NCBI GenBank assembly: GCA_002005505.1
Contig: KV908403.1
Span: forward strand, 378,242-420,741
Origin: Botryococcus braunii
Lineage: Eukaryota; Chlorophyta; Trebouxiophyceae
Direction of reading: 5' to 3'
Length of the DNA: 42,500 nt
Shown: one piece after another, positions 1 through 10,700 of the stretch
Numbering within the stretch: position 1 is the first letter of the stretch
Layout: each line of letters starts with the position of its first letter
The notes under the pieces: generated by a model
Seen by the model: only the letters and a program-made list of their open reading frames with translations
Told to the model about the DNA's origin: nothing
Database searches by the model: none
Made by a program: the position numbers and the translations under genes

Positions 1-264
1 TTTACTTTCTAATCAAGTCGGTCGTCGATCACTTCTTCCAATCAACCATCCATTCACCCATTCACCGATCGGTAGGACGTCCGCAAATGGGAACAAGGGG
101 GATTCCCCTAATCCTCCTTTTAGCTTGCTCCGGCGCTTGGGCAGTCACACATGCCACCTGCACTCACACGACGTCTTCACCTAGTCTCCCTTTCCTCCCC
201 CTTACTCCTGTCTTTGGGGCCGGGCGGGCAGGCAAAACCCCGGGTGGGGGGGGGGGGGGGGCAC

Positions 265-1145
265 CTGATCTCAGCAAGCTCGGCCACGGAGAGACCTTTC
301 TGGGCAGTGAACTCCTGGAGGTGGGGGGCCCCAGTCCCCCCGGCCCGGCCTCCCTCCTGAGCCGCAAGGGCCTGGAGCTCGGCCGCATTGGAGAGCAGCT
401 CCTGGAGACCCGCGGCACTCACCTGGGACACCTTCCTTCGTAGCAGGAAGCGATCGTACAGCGCATCCAGCTCCTCGCTCTCCGGCAGCTCGTTGGAAGC
501 TCCCACCTTCCCAAGCCAAGCCTCCCATGTCAAGAGGTCTCATTCCAGAATTTTACAGACATTTTCAATCAGAATTTTTAAAGCGGACGAGCTAGTTGGG
601 TCTGCCCTGTTGAATTGTGGCGGAACAAGGTGCAGTGCAGGTGCTGATGGTGAAGCATGTAGGTGTGGGAAGAAGCGGGGGGGGAAGGGGGAGCGGGAGC
701 CGGGGGGGGGAAGGTCGTACGGGTTTTGGTGCTGGAATGGCGTGGCGAGGAAAAGGGGGACACCGGGGGGGGGGGGGAGGCGGAAAAGGGGTCTTGTCAG
801 AAGAGGGTGGGAATACAAAGGTTGAAGGAGAGAGCTACACTGCCCATGATACCACCCCCCCCCCCTTGCCAACCCGACAAATAAAAAGGAAACTGCAAGA
901 GCGCCTCCCCCATTCACGTAATCAGAACCTACAAACACAAACCGCATCAACACACACAAGCAAACCCAATGCATTCCATTGCCAATTAGCGAAAATTTGC
1001 AGGGGCCCGCGCACGTGCAAACACGCAGCCCCCCCCCGCCCCCCCCCCCCCCCACACACACACACACATGTACACACACAACACCACAGATAACAATACA
1101 GTGAGGGGTGGGGCCGGGACCCCCCCCCCACACACACACACACAC

Positions 1146-1202
<57 letters not shown>

Positions 1203-3955
1203 GCACGCAGGCGAATGCGGGGACGGGAGACAACGCACCAAGCAAATGAGAGGCACGGAGATGCGCTGGTTGCCGTTGTCGAACTGACGTTCGTTCAGAA
1301 TGGTGAGCAGCGTGTTCAGGATGGCGGAATTGGCCTTGAAGATTTCGTCCACAAAGGCCACCGTGGCATCCGGCAGGTACCCCTCCAGTTGCCTCACGTA
1401 TTTGTCCTCCTCCAGCGCCCTCATTGACAGAGGCCCAAACAGCTCCTGCCAACATGGACCCCCCCCCCCCAGGCTGTTCTCAAGTCTGCTTCATCTCAAG
1501 TCTGCTTCACAGTTATGTATCACAATTCACCGATCACGTCGAGGTTTGACGGTGTTTGGAAGCATCTTTTTACATATCTCCCCTGGCATAACACTACCTA
1601 TAACTGCAGGCATAACGGCTGTCAATCAGGTGTGAGGGCTGGGGGGATGTCTGCGCGCTTGGATCGGGGTAAGGAGGGCCGTGTCTTTCCATACAAAGTG
1701 CAAGAACAGACTTAAATTTCAGGGTAGTAAATTCTCCGGGTCGGTCATGATTTCTCCAAGCAAAGAATATCGAGAATCTGAGGAATAGAGAAGCTTCTGT
1801 CCCAGTCAAATCTGAGGCATGGCGAGGTTTTCTCCATATTTAACCGCAAGAAAAGCATGGAGGAATCCAGGAGGAGAGAAGAACACGGAGAGATTGTTTC
1901 ACACTCACATCTCAGGAATGCACAGACAAAGGGAGGAGGGGCAGCCAAACACATAAGCTCACAAGCGGTCCACAGGGAAGGGAGGAGGGGGGACAGAGCA
2001 AGGGGTCAGGGAAGGGGGGGCGGGATAGACAGCGTGAGGGCGAGCTATTCTCTTTAGATTCTATCTTTCTTATCTCAAGAGTGGGGGGTGTGGAGAGCAA
2101 GAGTGAGGGCAGGAGCGTAATGCAGACCTCGGGAACGGAAAAGCGGGTGAGCAGCCGCTCAAAGAATTTGCCTTGCAGGCCGTCCTTGGTACAGATGGCG
2201 GCCAAGCGGCGTCCCAGCTCGCTCTTTGCGGTACCGGGGGGACCGATGTACAGAATGTGCTCCCCGCTAAGGGCTGCCAACAACAATAACCTCACCTGCC
2301 ATCCCCCCACCCTCCTAATTAATGAGGACCCCCGCCTCCTCTCTTCAGATGTAGCGTGTGCCCACTCCTTCCCTCCCACCCTTCCTCACCCCACCCTCCC
2401 GCGCTCTCTCCCCACGCTCACTCCCCTCCGACACCCCATCCACAGGGCTGCTGCATATAATAAATTACTCCGCATAAAATACTTTATCCAATTTCATCTA
2501 GACATTGTCGGTTTTGCATAAAACATAAAATCGGTGGCACTACAAGAAGTACAAGTCTCATACAAGCAGTACATGCTGTACATGCAAGTTGCAACACTGG
2601 AAAGTGGCCTTGAGACCCTCCCGTGGCCTCATCTGAGGGATTATGGGTGGCTTCTGTCACTGTAGATGGGTTTTGAGTATTTCTGAGCACTTCAATGCAA
2701 TACTCATTGGGATCAATAGTGATCCGTATATACCGACTTTTATAGCTTCCAATATTTTATCAGATTTTGTCCTCTCAAAAACAGGTCGCTGATTTTATGC
2801 AAATCTGTTTTTGTAGCAGTAGAACAGTTTTCTGGTGTGAAAGAGCATCATGGTTCGATGCAGTTCTTTGAAAGGCATCGAATGACATCTCTTTTGTCTC
2901 ATTTCATCATGGCATGGACTTTTAGGATCAAAGCCAAGCCAAGGACAAATATTTTATCTATTTATGTTTTATCCATTGGGCCTGAAGAATACATGCGGCA
3001 GCCCTGCCCACCCACCCACCCACCCATCCCCAAACAAGACTACTTACATGATGATGCTACAAGAGCTCTCACGCCCAACATGAGAACCAAACATTTCCAT
3101 TAGTCTTGCTGATGCTGGTGCATATCTACTCTTATTCTGCTACACCCGTGTGCATGCACACAAGGTGCCAACAGACAGTGTATGACGCTCCGTCCATAAA
3201 TCTTTAATGCGGATGGGAATGGCGAGCACACGGGTAACATGTTTATACAACTTGCGGAATGCAGGTGGGAGCACCTCGGTGTCACGTTCAACCAGCCCCT
3301 CCTGGAGTGCTGTAATTGCAGCCCTGAGTCGTTCAGTGAGGCCCGGCATGAACTCTTCCCGGCCAGATCCAAGGTTTTGGATCCTGCTTGTTGCTGCGTT
3401 CAGCACTTGATGCTTGAAGTCGGCCATCCTTTTTCGGGCTACCTCCTTATATTCTTCAATCTGTAGCAAGCACAACATGAGCTCATCAATGGAAACCAGG
3501 GGCGGGTGCGACACACTAGCCAGCACAACACGCGCTCTTAACTTTAGACATTACGCGCTGCTCCTGCACAGTCGCGAGCACAAGGTGGGATCATTCATTG
3601 GACACCAGGAGCTTATCCTGCAAATTGCCTGGGTTGACCAGGAATCCTTGAGCTTGCAATGGAATTCACGAACAGAGCACTTTCCCGAAGAAGAAGATGA
3701 GGAAGAGGAAGAAGACAAAGAAGAGTTTGAAGATGCCCATGTTTAATTCAACATCCGATGAAGACTCATGCACTAGAGTATACATACAAGACATAATTCG
3801 ATCTCCATGAAATGTTCCCTTGGATCCAGTTCAGTCACATACCTCCTCCCTATGCTGAGCGCCTTCTGATTTGGGTTCCAATTGAAGACTCGGTATTGTC
3901 GCTTCGATATTGCTGCCGGACGTGGAGGAGCTGACTCCATCATCTTCTGCATCAT
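265..3955 (-). CDS. RavA/MoxR-type AAA+ ATPase, 5' part of gene (five exons, 3' end outside window)
   Basis: Exons in coding order: 3843-3955 (from the first of two ATGs; the frame is open a little further upstream), 3275-3515, 2128-2295, 1239-1445, 265-506. All junctions are GT-AG and phases match (2, 0, 0, 0). The product has an N-terminal extension of about 120 residues, then the MoxR core: Walker A GPPGTAKS in exon 3, RFSVPE followed by ELFGPLS at the exon 3/4 junction, Walker [11 protein letters not shown] and sensor-like LLTILNER in exon 4, and ASNELPE then LYDRFLLR in exon 5. This order is that of bacterial RavA, a hexameric MoxR ATPase thought to act as a chaperone with a VWA partner. 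Exon 5 could instead end at a strong donor after KVSQ (near position 436), but the reading beyond it still looks coding. No targeting signal can be judged. Family assignment is secure; function in a eukaryote is inferred. Confidence 0.88.
1052..1198. repeat. (CA)n microsatellite in a RavA-like intron
   Basis: Two CA blocks (about 1052-1080 and 1131-1198) with a short unique stretch between, flanked by C runs. It lies in the intron between exons 4 and 5. Cys/Val-rich or Thr/His-rich readings across it are artefacts of the repeat. Confidence 0.95.
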
Positions 3956-3969
3956 TGCCAAGTTCAGGG

Positions 3970-5941
3970 CTGATCTAGGGTGGCAGCAACTCGACGATTT
4001 GCACTTGGGAAAAGCAAATCAGTATGCGTTAAGCACGTGAAAGACCCTTCAAAGGCGTAAGTTTAGGAATGGGGGTTCAGTGACTTAATTGAACCACGTC
4101 GATTGAATCGACATGTTTCGACACCCCCTGATTTGTTTCACAAAACCTCTTTCCGCAACCAGTAAGCACTTCCCTTTTGGAATGATTATTTTGTCAACTT
4201 AAACTACATATAAGGTCACGATGTTGTGTGTATTAAATTGATGCCTTGGATTATGTCACCTGGTGTTGCAGAGTTGCGAGGTGCTGGGATACGTCTTACT
4301 AGCCTGCAATTCCCACAAAACCCCCTAAGCTTTTATGTAAAAAGCCAATCATGAGGACAGAACGGCTGCTTGACTTACTTCCGTGATTTTGATTGAAATG
4401 TCCTGTCCACAGGTACCCTCCTTGAGTTTCTATGATAAGACTTGACACCCACATGCAACGTCGTTTGGTAAGCCATCACTCCCAAATCAAAATTCAAAAC
4501 GAGTTTCAGGGCATTTCTTTGCTACAGCTCTTTCGCATAGCCACACCCCGGACATGTGCGGTCGCAATTGCATTCGGATTGGGGTATGTACCACGAACTC
4601 GGTAGGTCCTCGTGCACTTTCAACATGAAGTATAGGGGGACTGGGCCCGGGCCAGGGTCCCGTGTCGGGGACTCCTGAGCCCCTGGAGAGAGGTTCCTCA
4701 ACGGGTCCCCCAATGGGTTCCGCACAGCCACCAGAGGTTTCTCAAACATATGGGGGGATCCCCATATGTTTGAATACATTGTCAGCAATGTGCCACGATG
4801 TATCCAAACCGGACATACTCGCACATAATAGTCATGGGCCCATCACAGCTGTGCCCCCCACCGAGGAGCCCGAGTCCCCAGAGACTGCGACTGTCAAGAC
4901 GTGAGGATTTTTCCCTCTTTCTCAAGGAATCTTATGGCATGTCCTGCAACTGGGACGGATCCAGTGGCCACGGGATACCGGCAGTAAGCAAGTGGCTTGT
5001 ACCTCACTCATTTCTTTCTTGAATGGGAAGAATGGCCCATTCTGAATGGGGCTCTTGCAAATTACCAGAATCAGGTCTGGATCCAGGTGCTTCCTCAAGC
5101 GATGCTTCCTTTCAGATAAAGATTTCTTGTCTCCGAGTACTTGGCTTCTCAGTGTAGCTTGGCTTACGAGCTCGTCCCACTGTAATTAGCGCATGCGCAT
5201 GATTTGGGGTTTCATTAAGACTCTTCAAGATCCCATTCGTATTGTGTCAAGAGTCTTTCGTATCGTATTCAGAGTATTCGTATCGAGTCTATCGTGTGCT
5301 CGGCCCGAGCCTTCTGCAATCTGCCTCAGAAGTTGGAGCAGGAACAACAACCCCCATTCGGCTTCAACCATCAGCCAGTAACAGTCACTGGTGAATTATT
5401 GACACGTGTGCACAGCTGACAAAAGGAAGCTGGAATGGTGTCACTTTAAGAAACAATAAAAAGGAGGCTGTGTTGGTGATTCTCAAGGTTCAGAATGGGC
5501 GATAGTTTTTTTGCGGCCCCCAACGCAAGAACGCCAGCTCCAATATCGCATTAATACGACACCGTTCAGCTGCTGTCAGTGAGGAAGTCGATGTTGCGTG
5601 CAAGCTGACAATTCCCGGCTCAGAGGTCCCACATGCCTCCTCGAAGTTCAGTGACTTGCGGGGATTCCTGGAGCGACCTCACAACACTGGAACTTCGTTA
5701 TGAAGTGCAGGGCTTGAGAGCAGTTGGAGCAGCAGCAGACCTAGGAGGCCGTGCACATTCCTGTACTTTGACTGTGATTTGGACCGGCGCAATCCTTGAG
5801 GCCCGTCAGCTGCTCACTCGGACTGGACGCTACGCAGATGTCCTGCGGGGTTGCCAAAAATGATCAGTGTTTGCGACCTTCCTTCAAGAATGCCCAGGAT
5901 CCCCGCTTCTGCACTGGGTACCTTGCCGACTTCTCTCATGT
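3970..5941. other. Intergenic stretch upstream of the RavA-like gene
   Basis: About 2 kb with no gene I can recognise. It presumably holds the promoter of the minus-strand RavA-like gene. A short open frame around 5650-5863 reads plausibly but has no recognisable family. Confidence 0.5.
4743..4772. repeat. Perfect 13-bp inverted repeat with GGAT loop
   Basis: The arms CAAACATATGGGG and CCCCATATGTTTG flank a 4-nt centre. It could form a short hairpin or bind a dimeric protein; no neighbouring gene explains it. Confidence 0.8.
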
Positions 5942-5946
5942 GTTAC
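5796..5946 (+). other. Open frame that ran across the copia-A insertion site
   Basis: If copia-A and one copy of its GTTAC duplication are removed, a plus-strand frame open from about 5796 continues without a stop from 13226 to a TAG at 13408-13410, about 110 codons in all. I recognise no family and see no ATG. The downstream half is GC-rich and open in more than one frame, so this may be chance. Confidence 0.2.
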
Positions 5947-6304
5947 TGTTGGGTTTTGTGCTTCATTATGTCATGTTAATTTGAGGTAATTATGATTAGA
6001 TAAATAGCTGTGAGTTAACTTCACAGTTAACTCAAGGTGAGGATGCCTTGACACTGGCTAATCAATCAGAAGGATAAACATTATATGGCTGTCGTCTACT
6101 GTTACCTTTTGTGGCTGAAAAACCATGCATTTACCTTTAATAAAAACGTGCATGAGAGTACTGTTAGGATAAGGGTCCAAAACCTCAAGTTCTGGACCAT
6201 TAGGGAGACAGGAATTCAGGAAAAGGGTCAGGAGTACTGCTGAATAGCGCAACCTTCACGCGCTGATCTGAGTATTGATAGGCTTAGAATCCGGAAGGAC
6301 AGGC

Positions 6305-6728
6305 AGTCATTCGCTCTCTAAAGGCTTGTTCAAGCCGTCTCCTGTTTGACTCGTCTGTTCTCTTATTGTCTTGCTTTCTCTTCTACTCACTGTGTGTGAG
6401 CAATTCCCTGAAAGCAACAGTCTAATCTGGTAAGACTCCGGGTCATGACGGCCTCAGTTCGTTCACAGCCATGAGTGCTGAATATTGACTAGTTACTAAC
6501 ATAAGTGTGTTAATTCTACAGATTGTACACCAGTTCGACACCATTGAGTATGTGTGCCTGATTGAACTGGTGCAATATCTGGTAAGCCGGCAGTGTGACG
6601 TCTTGGTATTAGAGTAGTAATGTAGAAATCATGCAAGATACTAAAGGTGTTAGTGCGTTGACAGGATGATATACGTGTACGTATATTGATAATCTATATT
6701 TGATCTTTGACACCTTTGGATCTTGCAG
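6305..6728 (+). other. Intron-containing leader copy in the copia-A LTR
   Basis: Three exon blocks, A 6305-6429 (125 nt), B 6522-6581 (60 nt) and C 6665-6728 (64 nt), are separated by intron 1 (6430-6521, GTAAGA...TCTACAG, TACTAAC branch point at 6494-6500) and intron 2 (6582-6664, GTAAGC...TTGACAG, TACTAA-like branch site). Block C ends in TTGCAG and is followed at 6729 by a third donor, GTGAGA. The introns are inferred because 6771-7019 is exactly A+B+C without them. The start of block A is the likely transcription start. The same structure is in the 3' LTR from 12501 (intron 1 at 12626-12717). Confidence 0.92.
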
Positions 6729-6770
6729 GTGAGATTAGATAGTGTGTGTGTTCGTTCGTTCAACGTTGTA

Positions 6771-7019
6771 AGTCATTCGCTCTCTAAAGGCTTGTTCAAG
6801 CCGTCTCCTGTTTGACTCGTCTGTTCTCTTATTGTCTTGCTTTCTCTTCTACTCACTGTGTGTGAGCAATTCCCTGAAAGCAACAGTCTAATCTGATTGT
6901 ACACCAGTTCGACACCATTGAGTATGTGTGCCTGATTGAACTGGTGCAATATCTGGATGATATACGTGTACGTATATTGATAATCTATATTTGATCTTTG
7001 ACACCTTTGGATCTTGCAG
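6771..7019 (+). other. Spliced leader copy in the copia-A LTR (A+B+C)
   Basis: These 249 nt equal blocks A, B and C joined at exactly the predicted splice junctions, with no mismatch that I can see. TGTAA (6767-6771) overlaps the start. The copy ends TTGCAG followed by ATCACA, the LTR terminus. The T-rich stretch before that TTGCAG also looks like a 3' splice site, so the donor at 6729 could splice to 7020 and skip this whole copy. The counterpart in the 3' LTR starts at 12966. Confidence 0.92.
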
Positions 7020-7027
7020 ATCACAAT

Positions 7028-7040
7028 GGTTATGGGCCCA
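7028..7040 (+). promoter_or_regulatory. Primer-binding site matching the initiator tRNA-Met anticodon arm
   Basis: GGTTATGGGCCCA begins two bases after the LTR. Its complement, TGGGCCCATAACC, is the anticodon stem-loop sequence (CAT anticodon) of eukaryotic initiator tRNA-Met, not the 3' CCA end. Drosophila copia is known to be primed from a half-tRNA-iMet cut in the anticodon loop; the same is inferred here. Confidence 0.8.
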
Positions 7041-7745
7041 CCCATGGAGTCTCGACGCCTAGAAGTGCAGCGTGCGAATCTCATTCACTTTGGCGTGGAG
7101 CAACATAGAAAAGGGCGCTTCCGTTGCGACTCGTGCGATAACTACTTCTTTGGAAAGGTCCCCTTAGATCAAGTAGCATCGGCAATTGATAGTGGTTGCT
7201 ATCGTTTCGAACGCTTCTGTGACATTGGTACATAAATTGAAAGAAAAACAGAAGGAACAACCCATTTCTGAGTTTGTCTATCCTTACCGACCACCTGGCT
7301 CTGAATCCGAAGAACTTCGGCCTGTTAAACGAAGTCGGTGTGAAGTTATCTATCCGTATCGACCTTTTATTGAAGAGCAACACTCATTAAGTGATTGGGA
7401 AAGAGACTGTGTGAATCACAAACATTAGTTTAGATCGCTGTGGGTAGAAGCTGGATTATTGGTGGACTCCTGTGACAAAAATCCTTCAGACACTTCCTTC
7501 TACTGGTTAGTAATTGAAGTATTCACCCTACTTTCATTGGCAAAATCCTTAACTTGGTACTCTATCCTGAATTGCACGGTCAAGACCTTATTAGAATCAG
7601 ATTGGAAGGTGAAAGACGTAGAATTATTGACCAATTTGCTGAGGATGTTGAAACAAACAATCACTTAGTCCTTGCAAGTGTTTATTCTTTGGCGTACCAA
7701 GGCACCTGAAGTTTGAGTTTGATCACAGCACTTACAGTGTTCATA
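7041..7745 (+). other. copia-A leader with small open frames
   Basis: About 700 nt between primer site and gag. A frame from the ATG at 7026 runs 69 codons to 7235 and contains CDSC. A second frame, overlapping its end and running to 7428, contains two copies of a YPYRP motif separated by about 30 residues with a basic PVKRSR stretch between them. Neither resembles a family I know. The gag ATG is not coupled to either, since TAA TGA lies directly at it. Confidence 0.4.
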
Positions 7746-10700
7746 ATGAGTAATTCAGCTGGAGCATCTGCTCCTGGTGGTAATCCAACGGTTGCCTCAG
7801 GTAGCACACCTGACCCACATAATCCTGTTTATAACAACCAGAAATTGGTACAATCTCTGGATGTTGATTGTATAAATGGGTTCAGGTGGGCTAAGGATGT
7901 TGAAAATGTTGCTAATAGTAAGAGAATCAGGATATGCCTTGAGGAGGAACACCCGGATACGCCAGGGGACTCACTGGCTATGAGTCTAGTGACAGAAAAG
8001 ATTCCCGACGAGTGGATAGATAAAGCGCTCGACATGCCTTCAGCCAAGCAAGCCTATGAGTGGCTGAAAGGTAAGTTCACAGGAGGTAAAAATCAAAAGC
8101 TCATGTCTAAATGGGCTTTTCTCCTTGATTCAGGTAAAATCGAGGATGCCCAGACCTACATGGCATTTGTAGCCATGAAGTTCAAGCTGGCTAGAGGTCT
8201 TAGGGCAAATAATCACCCTGTGGATGATGAGCGCCTCATAATGGGAATTGTCAGTGGGCTGCCCAAGGCTTTTTCTCATGATTTAGGCCATCTGTATGAT
8301 TCATGCTTGGGAAAAGATGAGGATGAGGTTGTGTCTCGTATCAGTGCCAGTGCAAAATTCTTAGGAATCGATCAGCACAAGGCTCCCTCTGCGTCAGCAA
8401 ACCTTGTTCCTCCTCCCAGACCAAGGAATGCCCCTACTTATGAGGGTGTGAGGCCTAAGGGCATGCCTCATGATCTACCAACAGAGTTTCGTGGCTGTTG
8501 GTTCTGCCTTGGAGATGGTCATAGAAGGCAGGACTGTCAGAAGTACAAAGATGATTGTGCCAGGAGAGCTGCAATCATGGCTGGCAAGGGGCGATCTCAA
8601 AATCCTGTTGGAGGAATGGCCATGATTGACTCCTCAGATTCAGGTAAATTGTCCTCACTATGGGTAGTAGATTCTGGAGCTTCCACACATATCTGCAATG
8701 ATGTGAGATTAATGAATAATGTACATTGGTATCCAGTTCCAAAGGGTCTAAATCTGGCCACTGGTGAACATGTGGCGCAACGCAAAGCATCTGGAATCGT
8801 ATGCTTGGTTGATCAGCAGGGCAACACATGTATGTTGAGGGATGTTGAATTTGTTCCGACTGCGTTGGAAAATTTAATGTCAGTATCTGCTGGAGTCGTC
8901 GACGGTCTTAGTTTTTCAACTAATTCAGTAGGTGAAGTCACAAGTGTCTGCTGTCTGAAATCATCCTTCACAATGGAAGTTACAAAGGAGAGAGGGTTGT
9001 ATTTTTGTTCAACATCATGTCAGTCAATGAAGCCCCCTCACACTGCTGGTCTTGCGCACAAGTGCTCCGAGTATGATCTCTGGCATGCAAGGTTAGGACA
9101 TCCTGGAAGTAAAAACATGGAACGACTGCAGACAGAAAATATGGTTAAAGGGATTGAAACCTCTTTATCTCCTTGCTCACATGGTCACTCACTATGCGAG
9201 GTGTGTGTTTTGGGTAAGCAGACTAGAGAAAGCTACCAACGTTCCCCTGCAACAGCTACAGAGCGCCTACAGCTTGTCCATATGGATATTGTTGGTGAAC
9301 TTCCTGTACCGGGGGCAGAAGGGGAGAGGTATATGCTCACTGTGCTGGATGATTTTTCTAAGGCTGGTGAAGCAAGGGCTCTATGCTACAAGTCTCAGGT
9401 GGGCGATGCTGTTAAAGCAATCCTTAAATATTTAGAAAATCAAACTGGTCACTATGTAAAGGTGGTTAGGACTGACAGGGGGACTGAATTTGTTAACTCA
9501 GATTTACACGAGTTTTTTCAGTCAAAGGGCATCAGACATGAAACGTCTGCACCCTACACACCTCAACAAAATGGTAGGGCAGAGCGTTTTAACAGATCCT
9601 TAACGGAGAAGGTTAGAATGTTGCTGCTACAAGCTAAGGCCCCACAAAGTATGTGGACCGACGCACTGCCTACTGCTGTCAGGCTACTTAATCTTAGAGC
9701 TACTAAGGGGAAGTCTGCCACCCCTTATGAGCTACTGTTCGGCAGGAAACCTTCTGTGCATTATTTGAGGGTCTTTGGCTGTCTGGCGTACATCAAAATC
9801 CCAGACAAAGACTTGTCTGCCTTCTCCCCTAGGTCAGAGGCTGGTATGTTCGTGGGTTATGAACCAGCATCTAAGGCATACAGGATAAGGGTTGGCAGTA
9901 AGGTCAAGGTATCGAAAAATGTTAAGTTTTTCGAAGATAAATTGGGAATTCACACTCTCTCTACTGAAACCCAATTGCCCTCTGACTTCCCACGTGAAGT
10001 AAATTGTGATCAGGTGCCAAGCGCTGCAGATGAGGATGACTGGGACTTTGTTCCGGTTGACATTGCCGACGCCTTGGAGATGAACAGGGAAGCTGGAAGG
10101 GGACTAGATCAAATCCTTCCAGCTAACCTAGAAGTTATGCAGAGACTGAACGAAGTTCTGAGGGAACAGGCTCAGGCGGAAGAGAGTGGGATCAGAGAGA
10201 CACATGGCTCAGCCATCTCAGGGGAAGAGTTAATGGGCCTTGGGACTGGACAGGAACATCCAGAGGAGGGTGTGAATAATCCATGCTCAGAGTCGGATAA
10301 CGATAACTCATCACATGAGTCTGACAATGATGATGATGTGCAGGAAAGGGTGAGGGGTGGAACAAGTCGGTATGATCTAAGAGAGACACTTGCTCAACCA
10401 GATAAGTATGTTCCAGGCGCTTATCATGTAAAGGACAATCCATTACTAGGCGCAACAGAGGTTACACCACCCATGCAGAATGGAGCAAGAGAGAAAGTCA
10501 ACATTGCATCTAGAGATGTGAGGATTCCTAACGATTGGTTTGAAGCCAGGAATTCACCCCAATGGGTATACTGGCTGGAGGCCATGAACGAGGAAATGGA
10601 CTCCATCGAAGCGCATGAAACCTTTGAGTATTGTGACAAGCCATCACATGCAAAGGTGATCCCACTGAAGTGGGTTTATGCTATTAAAACTGATGGTTTT

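Larger units (their letters stand above)
5947..7025 (+). repeat. 5' LTR of copia-A (1079 bp)
   Basis: Starts TGTTGG and ends ATCACA. The first ~358 bp look like U3, with a perfect inverted repeat GAGTTAAC/GTTAACTC around a 6-nt centre at 6012-6033. From 6305 on the LTR carries the leader twice, first with two introns, then exactly spliced (separate entries). Only six bases (7020-7025) follow the second copy. Confidence 0.96.

Noticed and set aside
540..1455. Long minus-strand readings rich in Cys/Val through the CA/TG microsatellite
   Set aside because: Only 1239-1445 is coding (RavA-like exon 4); the rest is read-through of an intron and dinucleotide repeat.
6058..6252. Identical 64-codon minus-strand ORF here and at 12254-12448
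   Set aside because: Occurs twice only because it lies in the two LTRs; no family, and the opposite strand of U3.
6305..7019. Simple tandem duplication of LTR sequence
   Set aside because: The second copy lacks exactly two segments bounded by GTAAG and CAG with branch sites, which plain duplication would not remove.
7028..7040. A tRNA gene fragment
   Set aside because: Only 13 nt match, placed exactly at the primer site in both elements; no cloverleaf around it.
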